DNA of 64,000 nt from contig NW_019775977.1 of the NCBI RefSeq assembly GCF_001039355.2, positions 1-64,000 of the forward strand, read 5' to 3'. The notes beneath the pieces are model-generated. The model was given only the letters and a program-made list of their open reading frames with translations, was not told the origin of the DNA and did not search any database. Source of the DNA: Lingula anatina (Eukaryota > Brachiopoda > Lingulata > Lingulida > Lingulidae). Position numbers and translations under genes: made by a program. Positions 16,101 through 27,533 of this stretch are shown in pieces. Position 1 is the first letter of the stretch, and each line of letters opens with the position of its first letter.

Positions 16101-18738
16101 ATTAAGGATACTTTCTTCATTTCCCTTCTGTCTGGCTATATAGTGTCAACAGTTGCAAAGTTTCTGACTCAGTTTCTGGGAGACCCTCAGGTACTCTGTA
16201 TTTTTTCTTGGCATTTAATGTATCTGTGGATCCTTGATGAAAGTTAATTTTTTTGGCTTTGGTTTTGGGAAGATATTTATCTTGGTTAGTTCTTTATTTA
16301 AATAAAAATACTTTATGTTCCGATAATCAGCATTTTATTAAACATGGTTAGTTTTTTGTCTCAATAAAAATGCTTTATGTTTCAATAATCAGCACATTAT
16401 TATACATTTTTTTTTTATTCAAATAAAAATACCTTATGTTCCAATAATCAGCACTTTATTAAACACAGCACATAGAATTTGTGCACCCATTACGCTAGCT
16501 CCATGACTCTGTTGACCATGTTGGTCATCTGTCTGGACCTTCCTCAGTCTATACTATATACCACGCCTGCATCCCACACTTGCCTTGACCCCTACTGACC
16601 ACTACTATATTCTCCCTACAATTATAATAGGTTATTATTTCATCAAGTTCTAAACTGTAAAGGATAATAAACAAGAATACATTTCAAGGAACAAGTTAAT
16701 AGTAACTTGCACGTTTTTGAAAATTCATTTTACTGAAAAGCATTATGGATGATGAACAGAGTGTTGGTTTTATTTCCTGAAAGGAGTGCTCATTGTTTTC
16801 TCATGAAAAGTCAAAAGAAAGATGCAAAAAATAAAGGATGACCAGTTATTGATGCCAGACAAATAAAAATAGCTCATAAAAAGTTAAAAGGAAGCTGCAA
16901 AAACTAAAGGTTGACCAGGTCTTGATGTCAGACAGGTTCGCATGCTTATCATCAATCATTTTTGGTTATAAAACGTGTCATAAATAGTATGATTTATGTG
17001 ATGGTGAGACAGTCAGGCTTTCAAGATGTATATATTTTTTTGCTTTTATGTACCTGGTTGCCCTTATTGTTTTTACTATCATTGACAGGCGTGTGCATTG
17101 TTCATTATAACAGGCTAATAGTATTTAGGACTGAAATATGAAAGGGTCATTACTGTTTCTTATCTGTTGAGTTATTTGGTGTTTCTTACTAATAGGTATG
17201 AATGTTAATTGAACAGAAACATGTATATTATTTTTTGATAATGTTGTGCTGCTTGTGTTTTTGAAATGTACCAACCAAATTTGTTGTAAAAACAGATGTA
17301 CAATTTAGTCAGGTTCTTTTTTTTTTTTTTTTACAATAGTTCACTACTGATCTTCGCCATCTAATATGGACTTTTTATCATAGTCTATACAGTAACCCGT
17401 TTGTTTACAGCACCTAAAACTGAGAATCTCCAGAAGTTCGTTGAGTTCATGAAAGATGGAAAGCATGTTTTTCTCAGAAAAAAACTTATACAAATAAAAT
17501 ATGGAAACAAATGAGGTTTTGAAAAAGTTGAAGAGTTCTGTTATTGCTAAGCAATATGCCCATGCCTTTTTTAATATCTATTGATACGGTTTTCTGTAAC
17601 TCTCCAGTTTGACTGGTCATAAGATTGGGGGTGGGGGTGGGGGAATGATTTACCCCCTTTCACAAGCCCCAGTGTACCAATCAAAATTAACCTGGTCAAC
17701 TGGACATGTTGAGTACTGACACTCTGTTCAGATAGTCATATAAATAGCCAGGACATTTTTATATTAAAAGTTTTCAAGCTGTTAAGATACAGAAAACTGT
17801 ACCGTTAGATCTGAAAAGGACCTTTTACAGGGGCGGATGGAAGCTGTCTTCTGGGTCTTCTAGAAGATGTTACAATTCACATTGACAGGTATCTAATTTT
17901 CTGTCGGAATACAGTAGAAAAATGGGAGGATGAATCAACAAAGATAATTTGGAAGAGTGTCAGAAAAAAATCTCTTAATCTGCCCGTTATATATTGCTAA
18001 GCTACACAGTAGTTCATTTTCTATTCAGGGCCAGCTTCCTCAAGTGATCTCTAGGCTGTTTCCCTTCAAGCGTGGTCTCTGCCATGCTTACTGGGCACCT
18101 AACTTCTGGGCACTGTACAATGTAGTAGACAAGGCTGCCCATATCACAGGTCAGTGAGGGGAGTTTTAGTGTTATTTTATCAGTGTATTTTCAGGTAGAG
18201 GACACTTACAGTAATTATTATTGCTTTTTCTCTTTTGGTCAGTTTACATTTGATTTTGGGTCAAGTCACTGTAAAATCTTGTTTAAATGTATTTCAGATA
18301 ATAACTTTTATGATCATAATAATTCTGTTTGTATATAATTGTTTTAATTATTTTATGTTCCTTTCCATAGGGACCAAACTGAATCTCTTTCCCTCCACCA
18401 ACAGCAGTCAGTCAGCAGTGATGACAGGGGGGCTAGTACAGGAGTTCAACCATGCAGTGCTGCCATCTGTGAAACCCATAGCAACGCTGGTGGCTACAGG
18501 GCTTTCTATAGTGGTGAGTAACTACAAATATGAAGGTAACTTTAGGGGTTGGGGAAATGGGAATTTGGAGCACATACTTCCCTGCAGCTTTCCTAGGTAG
18601 ATTTCACTTTTACATGCCAAGAGAGGCAATTTTAACTTGAAATTTAGAAGCTTCAATTTTCCAGTATCTTATACCTTAACTAGTTTTTATTATTATAATA
18701 TATACCCCCTTCCATAACATAACAAATTGATGCTAATA

Positions 18739-18789
<51 letters not shown>

Positions 18790-20660
18790 TAAAGTGTGTT
18801 TGGAAATAATGACTTTACTTTAAATTTAAGCCTGCGCTGTTCCTTTTGTGGAGGGGCTGTTACGGACCGAAGAGTTTTGTACGCTGTTTAACTCTCTGTG
18901 CGTTCGGATCCTTCATGTTTGGATGGCATGTCCATGAAAAAGCCATTTTACTAATTATAATACCAATGAGGTAAGCATCTTAAACTTTTTTTCATGGGAG
19001 AAGGCTGTTAAAATGTAAACCACATATTTGTATTTTGAGAGAAAAGATTTGTAAAGGTAGATTACATATTCTGAGCTGATAGCAGCTTAAGGTATTTGAA
19101 AGTCACACAGAGTGCATTGAAAACAGTGGACTAACAGATATGTGAATCAAATATGAGGACCCACTAAAATGCTTGCTAGTTAATTCCTGATAAGACATTG
19201 AGTAGATTCCCATGGGGATAACACAGCTAACATTCAAGTGGGTTGGCCATATTTCATCCGTGGATCTGCTAGTCCGCTATTCCAATGCGCTCATACACAC
19301 ATACTTAGCTATATGTAAATTGTTAGCTTACCAGCTTGATTTCTGATGTCCTTACATCAGTAGAACTGATCAAGATTAGATTTCTTTAAATGTACACACT
19401 GACACTTTTTACATTGTAATACCAACTGACTACACATAGTATTAAATAGCTTTGTTCTCTCCAGCCTCCTTGCTCTAGAGAAGAAGAGAGACGGGCAGCT
19501 ATTTTTATTCCTGGCCACCACGGGCCATTTCTCTCTCTTTCCACTGCTGTTTACAATAGCAGGTAAGTTAAATATTATATGTTGTCCTTGCATGATCAAT
19601 TTTGATTTTTATCATTAGTTTGTTTTGTCTCAGTTTCCTGATGATGTGAAAAAACTTTAAACTATATAATAATGTAAGATTATACAGATCCTTTTGAATT
19701 CTGCTGAAAAGACATACATGTGCATACCAAATTAAAAGTGAGAGTAATTGGGTACATGGACTTAATTACCTTTTGTTTTAAAATTTATAAATAAAGATTA
19801 CATTTATTGTACTTTATGCAACAGAGCTGGTGACATTGTACGTTATAGATATAAATACAATAATAACTTATATAAGATAGTAGTATGTAATGCTAAATTT
19901 AATTAATTAAACTATAGCAGTGCAAATAAGTACATGTATTTGTGCAGATATATTGCTTATATAATTATGTGTTTGGATGTACAAAATATGTGTCTATGAT
20001 GCCCTATTGAGTTCAGTTACAATACAATCCTTTTTTTCTTTATGTATACTTTTTCAGAAACACCGATTAAGATTATTTTAATGTTGGTCTATACAATATT
20101 TGCATTCACAAGCTTAGGAGAAATATTTGGGTAAGTTTTTTTTGTTTAGGCACTTATATAATAATAATAGTAGACTGCAGTTGTTTTTTGCTTTATATTT
20201 TGTCATATGGAATGGAAAAACTTAATAATGCTTTTCATTTCAGTTTTGAATTTATAACATTTAAATGCTTTCAGATTTAAATCTTAATTATGACAGAAAC
20301 TGCAAATTTGTACATTGACTTTAAGGAATTTGTCAATCTGTAGAGGTTTACATGTAGAAGAAAAAATTTATTACAATTGTTTCACAGTATGTTATTCTTT
20401 CTTTATCAAGGTTACCAAGAAGAGGACTTTGTCTACCTTTACTATCCATTCCAGAGTCATTGTATATTTTGGGTCTCATTCCAGTACAACTGTACTGCAG
20501 CGTAGGCCATTCTTTATTACGATTGGACGAAAAACTTCCGTTCATACCTTTGATGCTCACATCAGCATATTGTGCTTTAGGAGTAACATACTCATGGCTA
20601 CGGTTTTATTGGTTAACGTGGAAGGATATTTGCGTAGAAAAATCCAAAAAGAGGGAATAA
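12320..20660 (+). CDS. ALG8: ALG8, dolichyl-P-glucose alpha-1,3-glucosyltransferase
   Basis: ER multipass enzyme that adds the second glucose to the dolichol-linked oligosaccharide for N-glycosylation. Exons: 12320-12384, 12978-13056, 13347-13540, 14116-14234, 14592-14659, 14984-15107, 15538-15641, 18029-18149, 18371-18513, 18831-18970, 19465-19562, 20058-20130, 20411-20660. All introns are GT-AG, all phases close, and the product is 525 aa, about the length of human ALG8. Family blocks in order: [56 protein letters not shown], the [19 protein letters not shown] block, [26 protein letters not shown], and KSKKRE at the end, a lysine-rich tail of the kind used for ER retrieval. The start is the first Met of exon 1 and yields a short lumenal leader plus TM1. 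The 2.4 kb intron after exon 7 carries tandem repeats and a hAT-like element. ALG8 is convergent with the Kv pair downstream. Confidence 0.97.
16284..16466. repeat. Three tandem 62 bp units in an ALG8 intron
   Basis: Units start near 16284, 16346 and 16408. Each carries AATAAAAATAC, TTATGTTCC and AATAATCAGCA or close variants. The third unit is slightly short and T-rich at its start. Confidence 0.85.
16801..16936. repeat. Two tandem ~73 bp units in an ALG8 intron
   Basis: The units start at 16801 and 16874 and share AAAGTnAAAAGnAAGnTGCAAAA, GGnTGACCAG and TTGATGnCAGACA. The two copies have diverged. Confidence 0.75.
17828..17985. mobile_element. hAT-like short element, decayed right end
   Basis: Starts with CAGGGGCGGATGG. 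Its interior (GTATCTAATTTT, then GATGAATCAACAAA and GGAAGAGTGTCAGAAA) resembles the element at 39108-39256. The right end (AATCTGCCCG) has lost the terminal CTG. It is non-autonomous and sits in the ALG8 intron. Confidence 0.7.
18741..18789. repeat. (TTA)n microsatellite
   Basis: About 16 TTA units, 40 bases before ALG8 exon 10. Confidence 0.95.
19110..19292. mobile_element. CATTCA-family MITE, copy in an ALG8 intron
   Basis: Ends are inverted repeats: GAGTGCATTGA and GGACTAACAGAT on the left pair with ATCTGCTAGTCC and CCAATGCGCTC on the right. The interior has CAAATATG and GGGTTGGCCATATTT like the other copies. Flanks are ACA and ATA, so the target duplication is not clear here. Confidence 0.75.
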
Positions 20661-21714
20661 TCATATGCAAGAATAAAAAAATGGTTATTTTCAAATATTT
20701 CCATATGATTGTTATTATGCTATTGCAGGCATCACATTGTCCTGAACTTGACGCCAGATGGACACAGAGTAATGGAAATGATTAAATTCGTATGTAATGT
20801 GTATAAATAGCAAGCCATTCATGAAGACATCGTCTTTTCACTGAAGGCGGGGTTTCTCAGACGCCTGCAGTAAGTGGTTCATGAACAGTGACAAAATCTT
20901 TAGCATACTGAAATAATTGCTGAATTTTTTTGGAAGCTCTTTTGTGTGGAAGTTTTAATGTCCATTTTGACTGCAATGGGTTTTTGTGATGACATTTTGT
21001 CAAATGGTTACATTGACCAGGTTCAGGTTCATCTTGCATGTATTGAAATATACTTGTTTGTGTGGGGATCTGGTGTCGATTTCGGTACATTGTGACGCCT
21101 ACAAAACCCAAATCTGAATGGGCGTAGCATGTATCTATTTGTAAACTGACCTTCACTGTTTAGCATAAGGTCACAAAGTTTGTATCTCTTTTTCCGTCTT
21201 CTGTAAGAAGGTGTAAGTAAGGAGTTATTAGACTCCTCAGGGACAGGAATGATTACAAGTTTGTTGAAATATGCCCCCATGGAAAACTGTCATATTAATG
21301 CAGTGCCAATTCATTATGTATTTGCGAAAAGAAGCGTCATTATTTGTGTGCATTGGGACTCCTTGGCTGTTTGTGTTAGACTTTGTTGGATTTTGAAGTT
21401 CTATGTTAAGTTTTTCCCCCAAAAATGTTTAAAGTCTTATCTTTTGTTAATCATTTACAAAGAGCAGCAATTTATTGGATTTTTTTATTTTTTTTTCAAT
21501 CAGTTTAATTAAAGCAATACAAAAGGATCTTGCATCAGGGACCTTGAAGATTTATTATGTGGATTCATGTTTAAAACACCCAAATAATGGAAGCGCTTAC
21601 ATTCAATTCAGTCTTCAAATAAAGCTTGGATAACTTGGAAGTTTTTACAAGACAGATTTCAATAAACAAAAATAATGAAAAATACATAATTCTGAAATCG
21701 ATGGTTACCAACAG

Positions 21715-21822
21715 TGACGTCAACGCGCCCCGAGGCCGAATTTTAGTTTACCCAAGTCTCTGAAGTTAAACAGAGATAGATATGGCGAGTTGTCGTTTCC
21801 CCAAAAATCTCGGCGTGGCCCA
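21715..21822 (+). promoter_or_regulatory. Possible CRE-bearing promoter with a short first exon
   Basis: TGACGTCA at 21715-21722 stands in a local CpG-containing patch. Sixty bases on, an ATG (21782) opens MASCRFPKNLGVA and reaches a good donor (CCCA then gtaagc) at 21823. No downstream exon was found. It could be a start of an unknown plus-strand gene or chance. Confidence 0.18.
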
Positions 21823-21926
21823 GTAAGCACATAGTGATTATATCTGTATATCTTTTATAGCAATTCAACAATGCAATGCATGGTAGTGGCTCCATCATTT
21901 CAACCGGGAAAATAATCAATTTTTCA

Positions 21927-21927
<1 letters not shown>

Positions 21928-21959
<32 letters not shown>
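21928..21959. repeat. A homopolymer
   Basis: 32 consecutive A, in the ALG8-Kv interval. Confidence 0.97.
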
Positions 21960-21961
<2 letters not shown>

Positions 21962-23922
21962 GTGGAATCACTTAAAATATATTTCTGGGAAGTAATTTGC
22001 TTTTGCTTTTACTGTATAGATTAGAACTATTAGGTAATCTGGTGTTCAATTGTGTTGCTTCTACTCAATAAAATGTTCTAATTTTAAGAATGTATTACTT
22101 TAAAGAATACAGTTTCTGCAAAATTCTTAAAAACAATGGCCTGCTGAGTTGTTAAAAACAATTATATACATTCAGACTTTGCCTACCATGCATGGCCGTG
22201 AATCCTTGCACTATTAATTTTTTTAGCCTGGAGATTTTCAGAGTCAAAATTGAACGCCCGTTGATATACGTCCTATTATTGCCAACGTTGTATGAATTGT
22301 TAAAAATCAATAGATGTACGTGTAAAAGATTCTAAAAAGCCATTTGTCTTGTTTGTATACCGTTGATATATTGTTGTTTTGCTGTATGCATACAGATGGC
22401 CGTTGTTCACATCTTGATAGCCTTTAGCAAACTGTAGTTTGCAGCAGATTTATCAAAATTAGACTTATTATTCAGCAAGCAGAATTTAGGCTGCTTAAAT
22501 TATATCGTGATAACCAATTTGGGAACAAAGAAGCGAAATAAACATGACAAATGTTTTGAAAAAAAATGGCGTATCTGTGTATTGCATTAAATATGAAGCT
22601 TATTCTTAAACGATCGATTTCTAACGTGTAATAGAGTAAAAACATTAACCGAGACGCCTGCATTTAACTCCAACCTTCCCCCCGGTTTCTCGGGAACAAA
22701 GAATGATATGCACCAGCTGATGACAATGCTTTTTGAGGTCGGAAGCGTGTCTCTGTACTAGAGTGCTTTTTTGTGAGCAGTCTGGCAATAACAAGGACAA
22801 TGAGAACAAATCTGTGCAAATCAATAACTGCAGAGTGTTACTATCAGGTGTAGGCCTACCAGTGTAACGTGACAGACGGTTTCCCATTATAGAGAGCTCG
22901 CTTCCCTCGAATTAAAGAACCCGATGTCTAATTTTCCCTCTGAAAAGTACATAGCGTTCCAAATAACTGATCAGTCATCAAAATGTTACAATTTTAAACG
23001 AGGAAGCTATTTATTAAATGAATAAAATGTATAATATATTAAGCCTACATAGTGCACTCCGTGGAATTAAAAACAATCATTTCAGAATTAACCTCTATTG
23101 CCGAAGAAATTTCTTTAATTTTAAAATACGCAAGCGCCGAAGTGGCCCAGAATGAGAGTTGCATATCACATCAAATGTGTTACTATTGAATATTGCACTA
23201 TTGAGAAATATTAATATGCTTACTACTAATAGATAACTCTTTTTTAGAATATGTGGAAATTGCATCTACCTACAAAAGGGGAAGCAATGCATTTTTATGT
23301 TACAAAAGTGAAATCACATTTTGACACTAATATAAAACAAAAAGTTCAGAAAAAAAACGTCCGATTGGTTAGATGATCGGGCAACAAATTGACAATTAAA
23401 TACAAAATTTGCGGACGGTTTCCTAGATGAGTTAAGTAGGTAAGTAAGGTATTATTGCATATTACTTTTCTGAAATGCTACATTTTTATTTGCTTGGTCT
23501 CATAAGTCAATGGAATTGAGCTAGAGAGAGGTTACAGAAGTGCAAAAAAAGATAATCTACCAAAAACTTATTTTTAGCCTAATTTCTTGGTTTAATTAAA
23601 AAATATACTTATTGGGACGAATTGCCTCAAGGGAGGTTATGATTATGAACTTGCTGCTTTTTTCGCTGGCTAAAAATACCAATAAGATCAATGTCACCTG
23701 GTATGTAACAACGAGTACAAACGTCTCCTACAGCTATTCTGAGACAGTCTCGGACGAATTCGAAAAAAAAAGCGTTATTTTATGGAAAAGAAATAGTTGA
23801 AACATTCCGTATTGAATTTACATGTATATTCCAGCTATGACCAAAATCAATTTTAATTTGAATTAACTGGCTGGCTCTTTACCACGCGTTCAGGTAACCA
23901 GATTTGTCATAACAAAACATAA

Positions 23923-25790
23923 TCAAGTTGAAGATTTCGTCTCTTTGTCTTCATCTCCATTTTTGATCTCTTTCAATGACTCGGCAAATGCCTGATATTT
24001 GTTGAAATTGTTGCTGATAATGGATATAGGAATGCCCGTGAAAACCATTCCCGAAACCACGCATATAACACCAACTATGTACCCGCCAGCAGCAGATGGA
24101 TACTTGTCGCCATAGCCAACGGTTGTCATCGTAACCAAGGCCCACCAACACCCAACAAGTACGTTGTCAATGTTTGACACGGAACCGTTTACTTCTGCAT
24201 AAAAAATAAGAGGTCCAAATATCATCGCCCCCATCAGAAGAAATGAAACAAGGTATCCGATTTCTCTGCTGCTTGCTTTGAGGGTTAAAAGTATCACTTG
24301 AAGGTTCCGGCAATAGAGTACCATGCGCAGGAGACGAAGCACACACAGTATCATATATAGGTTCATCAGTACGTTCAAACTGATATAAGCATCATTTTCT
24401 CTTTGTTCCGCAACGATTCTTTCAACTACATAACTCTTTGTTGTTAGGGCAATGTCCGCAGTCCACGTAACAACTAGCCAAGAAACGTCTATTACTAACA
24501 GAAAGTGTTTCAATCTTTTGCACAAATTTGGCGTCGTAAATAATTGTAGTAAAATTTCTAAGGTAAAGAAAGCATTTAAAGTAACCTCACACGCCTTCAC
24601 AATCGGGTTCTTCTCGGTCGTCAGAAGCATTATTTGTTTTTCGTTGAAATTGTTTGGAAATGCCGACGCATTTACTGCACTTGAAGATCGAAATTCTGGG
24701 ATGCTCTTCACTGCCAGTAGTGAAAATGATATCCACAACAGCACTATGTACGTGACCATCCAAGCCTAAAGACAAAATATGCTATAAAATGATAAATTGC
24801 TATTTGGAGGTTTGTCGCTTGGAAACGTTTCTCATGTATACTACGATCGATATACTGTAACTTATTTATTTCAATAAAGTCACGCCTGAAAACGATAATA
24901 AAAATGTATTGGACAAATGCAAAAAAAGGTTTACAATTTCTATACAAATGTATGAAACACGTAGTCTTCCAAAAATAATATGGTTCTGGACATAGCAATT
25001 GGGTGCACATCTTTAGACATTAACACGACCTACCTACTTTTTATGAGGTTATTAATATATTATCTTTGATGTGCCATCTTTAGTGTAAGGCTCCATTCAG
25101 AAAAGGGGACTAACTAGTCCGATGGTCAAATATGGCGACCCAATACAACCCGCTTATAGACATTGAATAAATATCCCATGGGGAAGTATTCAAGTGGGTC
25201 GGCCATATTTGACTAGCTAGTCCCTTATTCTGAGTGAGGCCTAAATGTAAAATGTCTATCACCATATTTACCTTAGCTCCACGTGATGATGACGGAATAT
25301 TTAGGAACACCCATAGTCGATATCTGTATGAATCACACGTCCCTTCTTTATGGTTATAAATGACCGGTGAAAATTGACTGAACTCTTTCTCCAATAATTT
25401 CTTTTCTTCTTGTTCTTTGTAATAATCCTGCACAATTTCTTTGCAGCAAGGCGCCAGGTTTTCTTCTCCAATTTCCCAGAATTGAAGTTCCAGACGAATT
25501 ATAGGCACGCACAGAAAATGGGGAAAGTGTAATATATTTGTTCTGTAGAAGTTCAAAATTGGGCCGAAATAGACTGGGTCGCGATCAAAGAAAAGCTTAT
25601 CTGCCCTTTCCTTAATGCATCCCCTGTCCTCAGCTAATTTCCCTAATCTTGATTCAGGCCGTTTGGCAAGCGTTGTCCAAAACGTGGTGAATTTCTTTCC
25701 GGAGACATTGATCGTGACTGTAGCCTTCTCTTCCTCTTCCAGCAGCCTCGGATTTTGATGATCAAGAATCGGATTTCTATGTCCCGTCAT
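23923..25790 (-). CDS. Voltage-gated K+ channel, Shaw (Kv3)-like, tandem copy A
   Basis: Two coding exons, 25790-25272 and 24765-23923, join in phase 0 (GAK|AWMV) to give 453 aa. Residues ~24-120 form a T1 tetramerisation domain with the zinc ligands of non-Shaker channels: H88, C94, C115, C116, spaced Hx5Cx20CC. Six membrane segments follow: S1 at LLWISFSLLAV, S2 with FFTLEILLQLF, S3 with VIDVSWLVV, S4 at residues ~313-329, pore loop CWWALVTMTTVGYGDKYP with filter TVGYGD at 388-393, and S6 ending TGIPISIISNNF. Two oddities: S4 reads ILCVLRLLRMVLYCRNLQ, short and with few charges, and the S6 PxP hinge is PIS. The C-tail is only ~20 residues. The intron carries a MITE at 25089-25241. It pairs with the copy at 27534-29482 and is transcribed away from it in the same direction. 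Confidence 0.95.
25089..25241. mobile_element. CATTCA-family MITE in the Kv copy A intron
   Basis: Inverted ends are GGCTCCATTCAGAAAA and TTATTCTGAGTGAGGCC, flanked by TAA on both sides (25086-25088, 25242-25244). The interior has TCAAATATGGC and GGCCATATTTGA. The paralogous intron of copy B lacks it, so it probably inserted after the gene duplication. Confidence 0.85.
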
Positions 25791-27374
25791 CTTATACCGT
25801 ATTATTCAGGATATCCTTAATTGTCTATTAACCAATGGGCAGTTACGCGTTAGAACCAACGCTGAGAAGATGTCAAAGATTTACACTGCAGGCCTCAGGT
25901 AAACAGTTGCAGGGCGAAAGATCAGCAGATGGATTTGAGATCGTAAATCAAACTGAATGTTTCATCTATCTCATCCTATCAAACAGACAGGTAAATTAAT
26001 CAGATGCTCAATAATGGCATACTGTATGCACAGTTGTTAAGGTTACATTTCACATATGACGATTTCCCATTGCTCCTCATACACATGGAGTTCTATAATG
26101 ACTTCTTTTGTTTCTTCATCTGTGATATACTACCTGTAGAATGTGTTTGCTCCCAAAGGCAAAAGCCGATCGACATCATTCACTTGGTGTTTTATTGTCC
26201 TATTTATCCTATACTATATACCCAATACTCTCAGTGATAGATAATTTGTATTACTACCAATACCAATACAAGGACGTGACATCCGGAAGAGTTGTCATAT
26301 GATTCGGGGAAAAATAGAAATCTCTCGTGCTTAAAGCCGTTTAAATAATTTAAATGGGCCTATTGCTTTTGTCAAAACCTTGGGCTTTTGAATTGATCAT
26401 CGACATAATAATGACGCCATATGTAGCAGACATAGGAGTTCGAGATAAAGAACAAAATGTGTAAAACAAATAAGTAGTTATTTTGAAATAAATAATATGA
26501 TCCGAAAAAAAAAACGCGTTTGTGAATAAATGGAAAGGGCGAATTTACGTGATGGTTAATATGTTTATTAATTAAGACTATAAAACTGACACTGCAAACA
26601 TTAAAGGGAAAAAAGTATGAAATATAAATTCCAGAACGCCAGTATAACAAACACAAACAGGCACATTCAAGTAAACGATTCAAAATCGGAAAATAGAAGT
26701 ATGCACTTATGAAAAAAAATCGTCAGAATCTTGGTTTTGTTATAATATTGATTGTTAACTATGAGAAAAAAGGTATACACTGGGTTACGATTCTAATTTG
26801 TGGAGCATTGTGTAATAATCTATAAAGTTATCTTTAATGGCAGTGTATATGTCAAAGCCAAAAGCAGCGACCCTAAGACAAATTTGTGACAAACTTTTCA
26901 TGTATACGTATTAGCATTGCACCAAAATACACATAAAAAGGCTTCGATCAAGCTGTGTACTGAGTAATAAGCTGCATGCATAAATGCATAATTGCCAAAT
27001 ATCATGAAAGTTGGAAAACCCTGAAGTCAAAATGTCGAATAGGCCTACCTCTTACACATTGTTTAAGAAACTTCCACAGCACACCAACAAGAGCAACATA
27101 TGGCTTTTCTATCAGAGTACTATGGCTTAATGATCAAAGACTTCATTTATTCAGGAATCCACTACATGACTCCGCTAAAACATACAGTATATTGCAACAG
27201 ATGAGACTGTCACAATCGAAAACAAATTGCGTGTAGTTATTCACCCAACTTGCAATCTCAAGGAAATAATCTTATTTAGTACGTAACAATGCCTAAGTGT
27301 GTATCTTCTAAATATGTTATATTTTTTTGAGACAACTTATAATTATTTTTAAAACTTACGGTAGTATTGAAGGA

Positions 27375-27415
<41 letters not shown>

Positions 27416-27533
27416 CATAATACATATTCCAAGTAGATCTAATGTGAAATATAGTCTTGACTAATTTTGTTTTAAATTTACTGACTCTCTAACCACTCAT
27501 TCAAGAGATCAGATTTGGCAATACGAAACATAA
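25791..27533. other. Spacer between the Kv paralogues
   Basis: The first ~480 bases (to about 26,290) resemble the region upstream of copy B, with blocks such as GGGCAGTTACGCGTT, AGATCGTAAATCAAACTGA and CCAAAGGCAAA. They are probably shared promoter or 5' UTR sequence carried in the duplicated unit. From about 26,300 on no gene was seen. A 32-base A run lies at 27381-27412, and the last ~55 bases resemble the 3' flank of copy A. Confidence 0.7.
27381..27412. repeat. A homopolymer
   Basis: About 32 consecutive A close to the 3' end of Kv copy B. Confidence 0.97.

Larger units (their letters stand above)
20661..23922. other. Convergent intergenic region between ALG8 and the first Kv gene
   Basis: Expected to hold both 3' UTRs. 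AATAAA signals on the plus strand occur near 21618 and 21661. A CRE plus a possible first exon lies at 21715-21822 and a 32-base A run at 21928-21959. Overlapping open frames at 20857-21280 (minus) match no family I know. Nothing else was recognised. Confidence 0.5.

Noticed and set aside
20315-20785. 156-codon plus-strand open frame over the last ALG8 exon
   Set aside because: Wrong frame; the ALG8 frame reads [13 protein letters not shown] to the stop at 20660 and matches the family.
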